64,000 nt of DNA from Phymorhynchus buccinoides (GCA_017654935.2 CM065686.1:27923289-27987288), one strand, 5' to 3'. Shown: positions 11,450 to 24,623, counted from the first letter of the stretch. Numbers and translations are program-made. The notes: a model not told the origin generated them from the letters alone.

Positions 11450-13240
11450 TGCAGAGACCAGGAAAGTCCTCGCCACCCTTCTTTGGATAGCAAAGGGGGT
11501 ACGACTCCGTTTGGCATGGGAGGCTTGCTAGATAAGTCAGCAGTCTCGGTATTCATCGATATGTTTAGCTTTGAATACAAACTGCATAAATACCGTGCTT
11601 TAAAGGTCAATAGTGGGGTTCCTCCGTGGCAAAAATACATAATTGACGATGGGGTCCCAAGGCAGCATTATCGCCCCAACCTTTTCAATATCTGATTCAC
11701 ATCTCCATCTAAACCTCAAAAATTTCAAATTTCTATGTATGCTGACGACATAGGCATCTGGTCGCCGCGTTCACAAAGTTCAAGAAGCTTTAGCTATATA
11801 CCTTACACCATCTCAACCAACCACAATCTTTGTTACATGATTACTTTACGAAAATGTATTCTCTCCGGTCCCCCAACAAGTGTAGTTCAGGTGTTGTTTC
11901 CGCCATAATATAATTCCAAAAACCTTAACTGACATTCGGCCAACCAATCATGACAAGAATCAGTCAGTTTCTAGGGTGTACTTACCTGGAGCCCAACTAT
12001 GACCCCTTTGTAAGCTATCAGAAACACAACTTTGTCCGAGTATTCTCTTCCAGTACATGGCTAAAACTCCAATTACTTGTTCTTAACTACAGCTCTATTT
12101 CGCAGTCCGTCTAACCTATGGATGGCTAGCATTCCATAACTTACAGAACCTAGTAAACAAACTCAAACCATAGCTAAACCATAAAAGCTGCCCTTCACGT
12201 TCCAAAGGTTGCAAATGACTAACCTGTTTACGATAATAGGCTGTATTCCAATTTAGCATCTTATAATTACACTTCTGACATTCCTTAACTGACATACGCA
12301 ACAATCAGTTTTATGGAAAGCTTTAGGAAGAATTTGAAGACCCTTTTTATTAAGGCCTCCATGTCCTTATCCCAAAACCATTATTGCCACAAGGTCTGCA
12401 ATCCTTAACCTATTCCGGGAAATGCCTCGTCCATGGCGGCCTGGAAATGATGTATTATGACAACTCATCCAAACTTCCCCATCCCACGATTGGATGGGAT
12501 CCGCACCTTTGACCTTTTTTACACCAAATGTACATCAAAATCAACTCACCAACTACTTTCGTTGCGGCCCAAACAAAAGAAAAAGTTTCCGAATTAAACA
12601 TCACAGATAGGTGCGCTTTTCCATTCCACCCTAAGTTACTAAATCCTTTCAATTTAATTCAAAAATCTCAATATTTTAACGCGAACTCTGGGCAATTCTT
12701 GAGCCTTTTTTTTTATAAACGAGGTCCAAAAATCATTGTTTCGGTGACAAGCCTCCAGACTCCTATCCTCGATACAAGCATTGCAAAATAATACAAAAAG
12801 AAGGAAAATCATTCAAGATGATACAAACTCTTATAACTCAAAATAAATCAAGTATCGGTTTAACCATTATGTGATGCCCTCCCATCTTGAGGACTTTCAC
12901 AGGGACGACCTTGCTGATACGGCCGCCAAAAAGGCTAGCTGAACACACCAGATGGTCATTTTATAAACTTAAATTGTCCTGTCATAGCTTAACACCTCAC
13001 CTGAAACGTTGTGTGTCCGGATATGGGCCTAGGAATTGGCATTCCTATTTTAGAAGCCCCCCTCCGGTGCAGAATTTCTCAGTGGATGGACTTCATGCTG
13101 TCTGACCGTTCCCCATAAATTCAAGCTAATCATACAGATTCGTACGGTTCCTCCGCTGTAAATTAGGAACACCCCATTGTAAATTGGGAGATCTTTAGCC
13201 TGACATCATATTTTTGATCCCTGCATCAATAAATAAGTAA
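11450..13240 (+). mobile_element. Decayed I-like LINE (RT + RNase H)
   Basis: Plus-strand fragments in shifting frames follow the family order. GYDSVWHGRLA (motif A region) is near 11500, and VNSGVPPWQ then GVPQGSIIAPTLFNI (one-base frame changes) at 11610-11695. MYADDIGIW (motif C) is at 11735-11765. HRDDLADTAAKKAS, typical of the RNase H domain of I/jockey-group LINEs, is near 12900-12945. A remnant of the C-terminal Cys/His region follows at about 13150-13230. Many stops and frameshifts show an old inactive copy. The 5' part with the endonuclease is absent. Confidence 0.8.
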
Positions 13241-13491
13241 CTACCAACCTGTCTATACGACAATGTAAACAAAAATACTTAATATACCCTGAAAATAACC
13301 TCTATTCAACCGATAAATTGGGTTGGTCACCAATGGTTTGGCTCGCTGAGGCAATTGGCCGGGTGTCATTTAAACACCTTGTTTAAAAGAATTGAACTTT
13401 TTTTTACTGGTGGGAATAGAGTCCCCCTGGTGTGCGGGCCGTATACCTGTCTGCATTCCCGCCCCCTTTACCCTCTCCCTTATCAAAATAT

Positions 13492-13556
13492 GGCCTGACA
13501 AAAAAAAAAAAATTTTTTTTTTTTTTTTTTTTTTGTTTTTTTTTTTTTTTTTCTTT

Positions 13557-13648
<92 letters not shown>

Positions 13649-13669
13649 TCTTTTTTTTTCGGCCTGACA
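13492..13669. repeat. Poly(A)/poly(T) block between direct repeats
   Basis: About 13 A then about 150 bases that are nearly all T with isolated G/C/A, flanked by the 9-bp direct repeat GGCCTGACA (13492-13500 and 13661-13669). It could be a bare poly(A) insertion with target duplication or a homopolymer sequencing/assembly artefact. The Phe/Lys frames are not genes. Confidence 0.85.
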
Positions 13670-13821
13670 GCGAATCTTTTGAGCCCACAATCTTTTTAAA
13701 AAAACCCTCTCCTATGCAGATGGGTGTCCGACACACACAACGGAGTTATCTTTCGTAACCGTCGCGTCTTACGCTTGTGCTCCCCCCCCTTTTTGGGACT
13801 GCCTATGCGGTGCCCTGTCAC

Positions 13822-13874
13822 TGCTCGGGGCGGAGAGGAGGGGTCCTTTCCCCTCCCTCCCTCCGTCCCGAGCA
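13822..13874. repeat. GC-rich hairpin
   Basis: TGCTCGGG at 13822 pairs with CCCGAGCA ending at 13874. The inner CGGAG..GAGGGG strand pairs with CCCCTCC..CTCCG, giving a near-complete stem of about 22 bp. Role unknown. The neighbouring open frame (13724-14167) matches nothing recognised. Confidence 0.6.
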
Positions 13875-14159
13875 AACAGGAGTCGTTAACCATCCCCACC
13901 CTCAACTCTCTTACCGTCTCTCTAAAACCATCTAGAGTCTTAAATATAAATAAGAAAAACTTGTATTTATTTCACCTTAAAGAAAAGAATCTCAGACTCC
14001 ATCATGACATCAGGGGCGGGAGAGTCTTTGTTGCTACCCCCCCCCCCCCCCCCTGGGAATCAGATGGAACATATAAAATTACTTATAACAATGGAGGCCT
14101 TCCACTCATAAACACAAACAGACGTTCATATAAAATAATGGATCTGGACCAGATTTCAT

Positions 14160-15480
14160 CTATTTAAATAATTAAATCACATATGGTCATGTAACAGACC
14201 AAAATATACATAAAACAAACCAGATTTTAATAGCAACTTTTAATATAACTATGAAACCTCAATAGTTATTAAACTCGTTTTTTAATCAAATCTTTAACCT
14301 ATTTTAACATATTAAACAATTTTAAAGATATAGATTTTAATAAAAGCAATGTTTAAACAACTATGTATAAAACGTCCTAACAGGACAGGTACAATAAATA
14401 AATAAAGGGTACACACATAGCAGTGGTGTACAAAGGTTCCTGGGAAAAGAAAACGAAACGACTGGCTCTTATAACCAACTCGTTATAGACGGACCCAAAT
14501 TAAAACTGAATTTATAAAGATAAATTTGTAGGGGTTGAGTCCCACAGCTTAACCAAAACAAAAAACAAATTTTTAACATAACTTTTAACAATCTTACATA
14601 CTCACATATGTGAAAATAACACCATGCTCTGTCCTATGGACAAGATTAAACAAGTTATAAACACTTAACAAAATTTTAACATAGATTAAAAATTCAACAT
14701 AGGCATATTTAAAATAAGTTTTTCTATAAAAACAATAACCTTACCTGTAAAAGGTCTAAACAGCTTGTTTGTAAAAGTTGTGTACATAATAAAAATGTAC
14801 ATATCAATATTAATAACCTTTGGCCAAATAACTTTAGATCTAAGGAACAAAAGACAACAGTTGCCATTGAACCAAATAAATTCACAGCTAAAAACTTCTA
14901 GGTAGCTGTTAGTTGTATTGAGTCCTAAGGGACAAAACCTAATAGGCTAGTCTTACATAAAAGTGATGTACATATAGAAAATGGAAATAAAACAATAAAT
15001 TTTACTTTTACATAAACCTTTTTTTATATAGGTTTTTTTAAACTGTATATATAACTTGTACACAGGCTTCTGCCTGTGAAATAATTTTAATAATAAAGCT
15101 CTCCACGAGCACAAACACGGGATGTTTTTATCAAATAGCTCAGTTGAGCCTAAAATGCATGAATTTTAATTGTAGCCCTGGTTTTTTAAAAATCAGACCT
15201 CCCCCAATCTGCCAGACTTAAAATCAAACAGCTAAATATCTTTTAAAAAATAAAATATTTTATCACAAAACATAAATTTTATACTCTAAAACTTATGCGC
15301 TATTAAAATAAAAATCTTCTATAAACTCTGTTAAAACAAATAACTTATTCTTTCAAACTTCATCTTATAAAACTTAAAATCCACCTTTTTTTCCAGGATC
15401 TCTATAAATTAAAATGCCTCAAATAGTCTTTTGACTCAGAGGGCGTTAAATCTCTATTTTTCTCTCTCTCTTCAAGGAGA
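14160..15480. other. AT-rich non-coding stretch
   Basis: About 1.3 kb rich in TTTAA/TTAAAC/ATAAA words with no long open frame, splice-bounded exon or recognised repeat family. Nothing supportable was seen in it. Confidence 0.6.
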
Positions 15481-15499
15481 GTTTGGTGTTTGCAGTTCA

Positions 15500-15965
15500 T
15501 TTTCTTATAAGAGAGTTTGATTTTCTTATAAGCGATTTTTAAAAATTAGGGCATGAACTGAAAGGATGTTCAAAAAAAATGCAGTCGTTCTAACAAAACA
15601 AAACAAAAAGAGAGGAAAATGTACGTCAGAGCAGCTACGTCACAGACACTATAACCTTAATATAGAAAGATACAGCCAAATCCGCTTATAAGAAACTCAC
15701 TTATAAGAAAAATTGCTTATAATGAAGCAAAACAAATTTCCCTGCCAAGCTACTTTTTTTCTTATCTATTATCAAAACTGGGAGGATTATAAAAAACTTG
15801 CTTACAAGAAAACTCGGTTTTAAGCAAGCAAAATTCGTTCTCCCATCCTACAATGTAAATTTTGATATAAGAAAAGTATGTCATACAAGAGAGTTGGTTT
15901 ACAGTTCAGGTTTTTTTTTTTAGAAAGCGGAAAACGCCTCGATTTTATTATAAGCGAATTACCAT
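15500..15965. repeat. Cluster of CTTATAAG palindromes, possible pogo-like MITE remnant
   Basis: CTTATAAG occurs at 15504, 15525, 15685 and 15700, with variants near 15715 and 15950. The outer GCTTATAA.AAA motifs face each other (15684 forward, about 15955 reverse). CTTATAAG next to GGAACCTC also forms the ends of the MITE at 46608-47054, suggesting relics of one family. Ends are not sharply defined. Confidence 0.4.
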
Positions 15966-16639
15966 TGACAACATTTTCTTAAAGACCCACAAGATCACAT
16001 GTCAAAATCATGGTTTTCACTTGTTTTCCTTCTTATAGCTGGTAAGAAATATTGTTTGGACCAGGTTTGACTCCCATTGAAAAATGCCCCCAAATTAAAA
16101 ACGAAACAATTTTAAAGAGCAGCCTCAATTTGTTAAAGTTGGGGGCTTTTCTATGTCGTGGGTCGCAGCTACCCAGAAAAAAAAATGGGACTCAGTCGTG
16201 TTGGGTCAGTGTTTCTTTAAAAAATGAGTTGGACCTGAACTTAAAGGATGCTCTGAGACATGAAGGTCTTTTGCCTATTTTTTTAGTTCCAAAAAGGGAA
16301 AGTTTACCTCATACCAGTTGTGTCACAGACAGTCTAAAAAGTGCAGGCATTTGGTTGCAAGACTAATTGGGTTGTTTGTTCCTTTATGCTATACTTTCCT
16401 TCAGTATTCAGTGCAAAATAAATGTTGAGCAGAGAAAAAAACGGCAGAGAGGAAAAGGCAACCAATTTCTTTAAGAAGATAAATACCAATAACTGCATAT
16501 GTGGACGAACATCCACATAAACAAAAACAAACGATTGATAAAAAGCTGCATGGGTGGACAGTAAATGGTAATAGTTGGGTACAAGAAAGGTGAAAGGGTA
16601 CGTATTTGACAACAGTGATAAGAAAAAAATAATACTGTA

Positions 16640-18863
16640 TTAGAAAGTTAAAAAATAACAAATCTCCTGGAATAGACGCAGTTAGAAATGAATTTTTAAA
16701 AGCTGGCACCCACAATTAAAAACATATTCAATTACATCTTGAAAAGTGGCCAATATGTGGAAGAAAGGCATATCAGTCCGCAATATATGCGAGCATTGTG
16801 ATTTGGGTAAATGTATTTTTTGTAAAGCGCCATGGGCAGCTAGCCTGGAATGTGCCCTATATAAGTTTTCTTCATTATTATTAATATTAAAAGGAGTGGA
16901 TAAATCAAACACCAGGAAAACTAAAGAGGAAACACGCTCGTAACTGTTCACTAGGTAAATGTATTATGTCAAATACTAAATGCTCGAGTAAACGATTACT
17001 TAGAATCAAACAATCTTGCTAGCAAAAGAACAAGCTGGTTTTTAGAAAGGACCTTAAGGACTTCAGATAATATTCTCATTTTAAGCAGCATAGTAGACTA
17101 TACATTAAAATAACGTAACAGTAGATTATATGCATGCTTAGTTGATTTTCAAAAAGCATTCGATAACATAACACACGAAGGACTACTTATAAAATTAAAA
17201 AAAATAGGTATTCAAGGTAAATGTTTTAATCTGATTAAAAGTAAGCACACAAATGCCCAAATTTGCTCATCCAACAAGAACGGGATTCCTCACTCCATTT
17301 ATGTACAAAGAGGAATTATACAAGGAAGCTCCTTAAGACCGACATTATTTAATATATTAATTAATAATATAATTAAGTGGCTTACATATGTAGATTAACC
17401 CAAAATAAGTCAATCAGAAAATATATGTATATCTTCTTTACTATATGCAGATGACCTCGTACTTCTTGCAACATCTAAGCATGGTTTACAATTAAAAATT
17501 GATAAATTGCACTTATATTGTAAAGAGTGGGGTATACACATTAACAATGAGAAAACAGACCCGAAACAAACTATAGCATTTTTTAGATGTTATGGCACAA
17601 ACATTATTTGAAAAGGACAGATCAGTAATACAAGTACCTAGGAATTATATTTCCATAAATCAGGAAAACTTGAGCATCCCGAGCATCACTTCAATGTAAG
17701 CAAGGAAACAAAGTAACAATACATAGACCTTAAAACAAAACAGAATGTAAAACTAAAAATAAAAACATAAACGTTCAAGTTATTTTAAAACTATTTCTCT
17801 CCAATATTAACTTATGGTGCAGATGTTTGGCTTACCATTTACCATAAAATTAGATGACAACTATTTAACTTAGAAAAGTGATTCACCCAATGCCTTTTCA
17901 AATAAATTACAGCTAATAATGACATATCCAGCATAATGTTCTTTTTCAAACAAATTTTAGGGGTTCATAAAAAAGCCAATAAAAATTTAGCGGTTATTGG
18001 AGAGCTAGGTAGTTTTCCTGTATTAGTCTTTTAATATCAATTTGTCAAATTATAAAATTCTGGCATCATATCATTTTAGAATCCAACCAAGATCTTACAT
18101 TAATGTCATTTACAATGAAATGTCTAGACAATTAAATAACTAGGTCAGTCACTATGGGTTAAAAAATTCGTCAAATCTGTTTTAAACGCCCTTGGATTGA
18201 CACATGTCTGGTATACAACCAATACACGTTTAGCATCATAAATAATTATTATGTCATGTGATTCAAAATAAACTAAACGAAGAATATATTTCATTTTGGA
18301 GAAAAAGAAAATCTGAGACCAGATCAAAGCTAAACTTTTATAACAAGATTACAAGTGAATACAGAACTGAACCATATTTGACAAATCCTTTAATAAACTT
18401 TAACCAAAAACATATGTTATGCAAACTAAGAACATTCTTGCCATGAGCTTAAAATGAAAAATACTAATATACCTAGAGAGAAAAGGTTATGTTTACAATG
18501 TAACCAAGTAGAAAATGATCTTCATTTTTTAGACATTGTAATTTATACATGTGGAGAATAAGAATACAATTTAAAACTCGTTGAAGAAAAATACAAGATA
18601 TGGAAATTAATTACAAATGACGCCCTTATAAGTGAGCTTGCAAAATATGTACACAGTTGTTTCAATCAATAGCCTGAATTGCCTGAAGCAGTAGCGCAAC
18701 CAGTACAAAGAACGAAAAAAAGAAGCAGTATTTAACAAAAATGTTACGTAATTAAAACTGTATTTATACTGTTATTATTACCGTTATTGTTATAATATTT
18801 ATTATTGTCATATAAAAACCTTGCATTGGTTTTAAAGGGCAATAAACATTGATTCTGATTCTG

Positions 18864-18868
<5 letters not shown>
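16640..18868 (+). mobile_element. Decayed LINE with short-repeat tail
   Basis: Plus strand: LKNNKSPGIDAVRNEFLKAG at 16650-16710, NDYLESNNLASKEQAGF at 16990-17045 (one-base corrections), then LYACLVDFQKAFDNI (motif A) at 17130-17170. YVQRGIIQGSSLRPTLFNI is at 17298-17355, LLYADDLVLLATS (catalytic YADD) at 17440-17480, and a C-terminal LCLQCNQVENDLHFLD at 18490-18535. The 3' end is GCAATAAACATTGATTC with TGATTC repeats at 18838-18866, typical of CR1/L2/jockey-type tails. It is broken by several stops, frameshifts and a SINE-like insert at about 16770-16890, so it is inactive. No endonuclease is visible. Confidence 0.8.
16770..16890 (+). mobile_element. SINE-like tail inserted in the LINE
   Basis: TTGTAAAGCGCCATGGGCAG..CCTATATAAG followed by ATTATTATTAAT. 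The same GTAAAGCGC..CTATATAA plus ATT-repeat tail occurs at 46250-46320. It separates the SPGID and LASKEQAGF segments of the host LINE. Confidence 0.5.
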
Positions 18869-18894
<26 letters not shown>

Positions 18895-19133
18895 CCACAC
18901 ACACACACACACATACACACGACACGCATCGCACGCACTCACACATGCGCACGCACGCACGCACCGCACGCCCGCCACCGCACGCACGTCATCGCCACGC
19001 ACGCACGCCACGCACGCACGCCACGCACGCACGTCACGCACGCCACGCACGACACGCCACGCACGCACGCACGACACGACCGCACGCAACGCACGCACGC
19101 AGCACGCACGCACGCCACGAGCACGCATGACCA

Positions 19134-19178
<45 letters not shown>

Positions 19179-19257
19179 GCAAGCAAGCACGCCACGCACG
19201 CACGCGCACGCACGCACGACACGCACGAAGCACGCACGCACGCACGCACGCACGCAA

Positions 19258-19305
<48 letters not shown>

Positions 19306-19495
19306 GCCCGCAGCACGCACCTACGCACGCACGCACGCACGCACGCACGCACGTCCACGCCCCACGACACCCACGCACGCACGCACGCACCCCGCACGCA
19401 CGCACGCACGCACGCAGCACGCACGGCACGCACACTGCACGCACGCACGCAACGCACGCCACGCACGCACAGCAGCAACGCACGCACGCAACGCC

Positions 19496-19538
<43 letters not shown>

Positions 19539-19583
19539 CCGCACGCACGCACGCACGCACGCACGCACCGCTACGCACTCACG

Positions 19584-19618
<35 letters not shown>

Positions 19619-19619
19619 C

Positions 19620-19651
<32 letters not shown>

Positions 19652-19662
19652 GCACGCACGCC

Positions 19663-19697
<35 letters not shown>

Positions 19698-19703
19698 CGC
19701 ACA

Positions 19704-19737
<34 letters not shown>

Positions 19738-19806
19738 ACACACACACACACACACAACCACACACACACCACACACACACCACACAAACACACACAACAC
19801 AAACAC
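18869..19806. repeat. (CA)n - (ACGC)n - (CA)n compound satellite
   Basis: CA to about 18920, then roughly 770 bp dominated by ACGC tetranucleotides (18940-19697) with many one-base slips, then CA with CC interruptions to 19806. It starts directly at the TGATTC tail of the preceding LINE. Alternating purine-pyrimidine of this length can favour Z-DNA. Open frames with Ala-Arg-Thr-His or Arg-Ala-Cys-Val repeats are artefacts. Confidence 0.95.
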
Positions 19807-20405
19807 AATTAATGCTCAATGATGATGTTTTTAAGAAGACCCATTTAATGATTAATATAATATTAAGTTTGATCACGTCTTCTAATCAAATTTATACTGT
19901 GTGACAAACAATGCAACCTAATTATTTGATCTGTTGGTTTCTTGATCACATTCTTGTCAATTTTATTTATATCATGCTTCATATGATGTGGTTTATTGAT
20001 CTGAATCATCATCTAGATCCTCTATCACACTGAAAATTACTCGAAGTATTAATGTGCCTGTGCATCTTATCTTGTTATATATATATATATATATACATAT
20101 GTATTTGTATATATGTACTATATGTATATATATATATATGTATAATGTATTTTGAGCGTTATTTTTTAAGAGGAGAGACAGACAGACGGAGAGATGAGAG
20201 AGAGAGAGAGAGAGGTTAGAGCGACAGTTTTAATCTTGTGTCTGTGTAGTGTGAGGGGGGTGGCGGGTGGTTGTGGTGTTATCATTGTTTATTTCCTCTT
20301 TTAACCTGTTTCCTGTTTATAGATGGCTTGATGTAAAAAAAGCAAAACCCATAATTGCTTATTCAATGTTCCATTTGAAAATAAAATTTTTAACAAATTT
20401 GACAA
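19807..20405. other. Unique AT-rich spacer with (AT)n
   Basis: No gene seen. TA repeats lie at 20077-20145 and a short GA tract near 20195. Confidence 0.6.
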
Positions 20406-20853
20406 CACACCCACACCCACACCACACACACACACACACACACACACAACAAACACACACCACACACACACACTACACAACACATACACAAAACACACCA
20501 CCACACACACCCACACACACACACACCACACACAAACACACACACACACACACCACACACACACACACACACACAAGACACACACACACACACACATGCA
20601 CGCACACAAGACACACGCACGCACAGACACAGACACACACTCACCAGCGCTCTGAAGGGAATTCTTATCTTTTTCGTCTCGTCGAGTTCAGGAAAATAAG
20701 AAATCGCATAATCAGATCAGACAGATGAGATCAGCCCATCACTTTTGTTTGTGGTTTTCTTCTTTACATAATAAACCTTTTTCTCTCTGTCTCTCCTCCC
20801 TCTCATCTCTCTCTATCTCTCTATCTATTATCTATCTATATCTCTACTCCCTC

Positions 20854-20908
<55 letters not shown>

Positions 20909-20980
20909 CCATCTCTCTACTCCTCTCTCTCTCTCTCTCTATCTATATCTTCTCCTCTCTCTCTCTCTCTCTCTCAATCT
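20406..20980. repeat. (CA)n then (CT)n microsatellites
   Basis: CA with CC slips at 20406-20640 and CT/CTAT-rich tract at 20780-20975, separated by about 140 bp of non-repeat sequence with no gene evidence. Confidence 0.9.
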
Positions 20981-21099
20981 GGAAATTATGTGTCTCTACA
21001 CAACCTCACAAATCAAACAAAAACTCTCTACATCGCTCAATAACTCTCAACACACACACACTTAATCACTTCGATGTAAATTGTCAGTTGTGTTTGTTT

Positions 21100-21960
21100 C
21101 TTTGAGAGAGGGAGTTGACCGGGGTTGGAGGACACAGGGGGGAGCGGAGGTGTCTGTAGACGCACGAGGTAGTCCGAGGGGGGGGGGAGGAGATGAGAGA
21201 GAGAGAGCTGAGGAGATCGGGAGAGGGGGCGTGGAGGAGGGGCGGAGGAGAGTGAGAGTGAGAGCACGTAAGACTCCGGGAGAGACCATGAGATGAGAAT
21301 GAGATCGGAAGGGGAGACGACAGGGAGAGGGAGGAGGGAGACACGACGCAGAGGACTACACAGGATTAGATGAGAGCCTGGATCGGAGTCGGAGATCATG
21401 TGGCGGACACTGAGAAGAGTGGAAGATGAGAGATTGTTGGAAGAGCCACGAGGAGAGAGGTAGTGATGAGGATGGAGAGAGTGGTCAGCAGTGCTGTGTT
21501 GGTGTGGTCTACCTTGTCGTGATGTTGTTGTTTGTTGTACCGTGTGTTGGTGTCACTGTGTTGTGTGTTAGCTGTACTAGTGAAGTTTCGTGTGTAGTGT
21601 GTTTTCTCTGTAAGTGGTTGTCGTACCTGGGTTGTGTTGCTTAGTATGTGTTCCGTTTTTGTTGTAGTGTGTGAGTTGGTGTGTGTGTTGTGTCTTCCGT
21701 CACGGAATGCGTTATGTGTTTTCTCGCACCAGTGTTGTCTATTGTGTAGTTATGCGTGCCTGTGTGTACGTGTGTGTGTGTTGTGTGTATGAGCAGCTGT
21801 GGTCGGTGTCTGTGTTGTGTGTGTGTGTTGCGCTCGCATGTGTGTGTGTGTTGTGGTGTCGTGCTCGCGGCGTTTGCGTGCGGACGTGCGTGCCTGCAAG
21901 CGTGCGTTTGGAATTGTGTGGTGTGGCATCTGGTTGTGCACACTTTGTGTGATCACCGTC
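21100..21960. repeat. GA/GGA-rich then GT-rich low-complexity sequence
   Basis: Degenerate GAGAG/GGGG-rich sequence (21100-21480) grading into TGTG/GTTG-rich sequence (21490-21940). It has the irregular look of poorly called simple repeats. 21960-22480 shows no gene. Confidence 0.7.
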
Positions 21961-22479
21961 CACAAAGGCATCCACATACAATAATTGGGCAATCTTGTAT
22001 TAAAAATCACACTACACCCCCTGATATTGTATGATCCTCAATCTCAAAGTCTGCTTCTTTCAGTTTTATGAAAACAATCCTTGGCTGATCTTAACCCTTT
22101 TTTGTTTTAAATGGCAGAATCTCGCTTCACACTGAACATTTTCAATACAAAACATTGTGGGGGGAGGTGTGACTAAAGTACAAGATTGTGCCGTTCCCTT
22201 CCCCCCTTTGTACACCTTACCTCAAATCCTTCCATTTCAAAGTGATCGATTTCCTGGTATATGACTGGTGCTTTGCCTTTTGCTGCTGATTAAAGTAAAG
22301 TATTCTGCTCAGAAAATAAGGACGAACCTTTGACCCTGTTTATAGAGAAACAAAAGTACGAGAAATGTAATTTTCATGTCTTCTGATTCCCAACTGTATC
22401 ACACATAATTATATGGGTAGGATTCTTATGTTCACAAGCGTGTCAGATACGTAATAGTTTGCTTAATATGACCTTTTGC

Positions 22480-22509
22480 GGGAGAGAGAGAGAGAGCGTT
22501 GAGAGAGAG

Positions 22510-22541
<32 letters not shown>

Positions 22542-22845
22542 GAGCGGAGAGAGAGAGTGAAGATTTAGAGAGGAAGTGAGAGACGGAGAGATGGAGACAG
22601 AGAGATGAGAGAGAGAGGATATGAGAGAGAGAGCAAGAGAGAGAGACGAGAGAGAGAGAGAGAAGAGAGACGGAGAGAGAGAGAGAGAAAGAGAGAGAGA
22701 GGATGAGGAGAGAGAGAGAGAGAGAGAGGAGAGGAGAGACGAGAAGAGAGAGAGAGAGGATGAGAGAGAGAGAGAGAGACGAGAGAGAGAGAGAGAGAGT
22801 ATGAGAGAGGAGAGAGAGAGAGAGAGAGGAGGAAGAGATACCGAG
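22480..22845. repeat. (GA)n microsatellite
   Basis: Interrupted GA repeat. 22860-23760 contains no recognised feature. Confidence 0.9.
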
Positions 22846-23759
22846 AAAAACGAAAGTTAACGTTAAATGGTTTTGTTTCTGAGGTTCACAAATAAAGACA
22901 TTGGGCACAAGACAAGTTTTATCAAAGAAGACTATTACCCTGAGCCGCATTCCAACGTTTATTTGGGATGTATCTCATGAGTTGTCACGAGTCCTAGTTA
23001 GAAACAGAGTATAAGATAGACAGTCAGAGTAGCTGTTATATTAAGTAATTCTTTCCATCTTTCGATATTTAATAACTTAATAATTTGTTCATGGTGAGGC
23101 AAGTCGTGACTATGGCTTTCCATGCACCAGTTAAATAAGGAACTATTGCCGGCTATGGGGGAGCGGTAGGTGGGGGGGGGTGGTAGGGAATAACGAAATG
23201 GGATTAGCTAAATCTTTATTGAACTTTATCATGTACCTGATTCAATTGGGAGTTGGGGAGGCTTTAGGCTGGTTTTGGTCAGTAAAGGTTATTGCCCCAA
23301 TTAAAGCATAAGTTTAGACGCATGGAATAAACAGGAAAGACAAAAATCGAGGTCTTACTTTGGGAGATGCATGATTAGCCGAATCGAGAGAGAATGAGCA
23401 AGGAGGGGAGAGTACGGGGATGTGAGACTGGGAAGAAAGAGACTCCGTGGAACGGGGAAAGAGAGGGAGTAAAATATGAGAGAGTTTAGACTGTCATGTT
23501 TGATGACGGCGTGTCAGCTTGGGAAGCGACAGACTATAAAAGGCATAGGAATACGATGGGGCGGTATCCTTCAACTATTTTTAAATAAAAGTCTAACTTG
23601 ATCTAAAAGAAATGTCCCACATGGTTAATTCCGAGAGGACTTAAAGCAAAACTTTTCTTCATGGGGCGGTAAGATTGGTTCCAATAAATCGCAGAGGATT
23701 TTAACAAAATTGTGCACTTGTTGGAGTTATGATCCGGTGCACTCCAAAATTTTGTACTC

Positions 23760-24345
23760 TGTATGTACCTTGGGGAGGAGGAGGGGGGGGGGGGAGGGGG
23801 TAGGAAGGAGCTGGGTGCCGGTTGTGGCGGTGGGGGTTGTTGTGGGGGTAGTCGAGTGTGCGGGGGGACTGTAGTTTTGGGCGGGGGGAGGGGAGTGGAG
23901 AGGCCTGGGGATGGGGGGTGTGTTAGGGGTGGTCGTAGTGGGATGGGGGTGCGAGTCTGGACGGAGTGGTAGGGGGCGAGGGGCTAGGTGCGGCGGGCGA
24001 ATGGTGCGTGGTGGGGCCGCAGGGCAGGGGGTGGGCGTGTGTGGTGGGGTGCACAAACCGAGGGGGCGGAACAGGGCAAGGGTTGTGTGCATTGTGGTGG
24101 CGTGTGATGGGCTGGGTAGGGCCTGGTGGGGTGCACCGGTGGGGACGTGGGGTGCCGTTCCGGCGCTGTTGTCTGGGAGTGTGAGGTGTTGGTTGGGGAG
24201 CGGGAGGTCGGAAGGTCGGTGGAGGACAGGGGGGTAGTGGAGGGGTCGGGTGGTGACTTCGGGAGGTGGACATTTGGGAGGTGAGGACTGAGAACAGTGG
24301 GGGGAGTGAAGAGCGGAAGGGGGGTGGGCTGGGCCATGGCGCAGG
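23760..24345. repeat. G-rich low-complexity block
   Basis: About 580 bp of strongly G-skewed GGGGTG/GTGGGG sequence with little period. Many G-runs of 3 or more could form quadruplexes. The long proline-rich minus frame and the Gly/Val plus frames follow from composition. Confidence 0.8.
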
Positions 24346-24623
24346 GGTAAATTTGGTGTCGGAACGAATGGTACTTTTTTCATGGACATTTCGAGTGAGA
24401 CCTGATCTAAGAGGATATTTTTTGTGACCATGGTTTTAACTTATATGAGAACAATATTAAGTAGCTCAATATCATTCTAAATTTTATCAAAAGCAGAAGG
24501 GCTTAGTTTATAAATTTATAAATGTTATTTTTTCCACCGGAGGGAAGGCTTGCAGGAATAATCCTGACTAAGATGACCTGCTAAGTCAATTACCTGTATT
24601 AAGCCAATTTGATAGAGAAAATT

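Noticed and set aside
16052..16366. 104-codon plus frame
   Set aside because: No recognised homology; start is weak and it lies in AT-rich sequence next to a decayed LINE.
23727..24431. 234-codon proline-rich minus frame and Gly-rich plus frames
   Set aside because: Explained by the G-skewed low-complexity block; no domain or start support.
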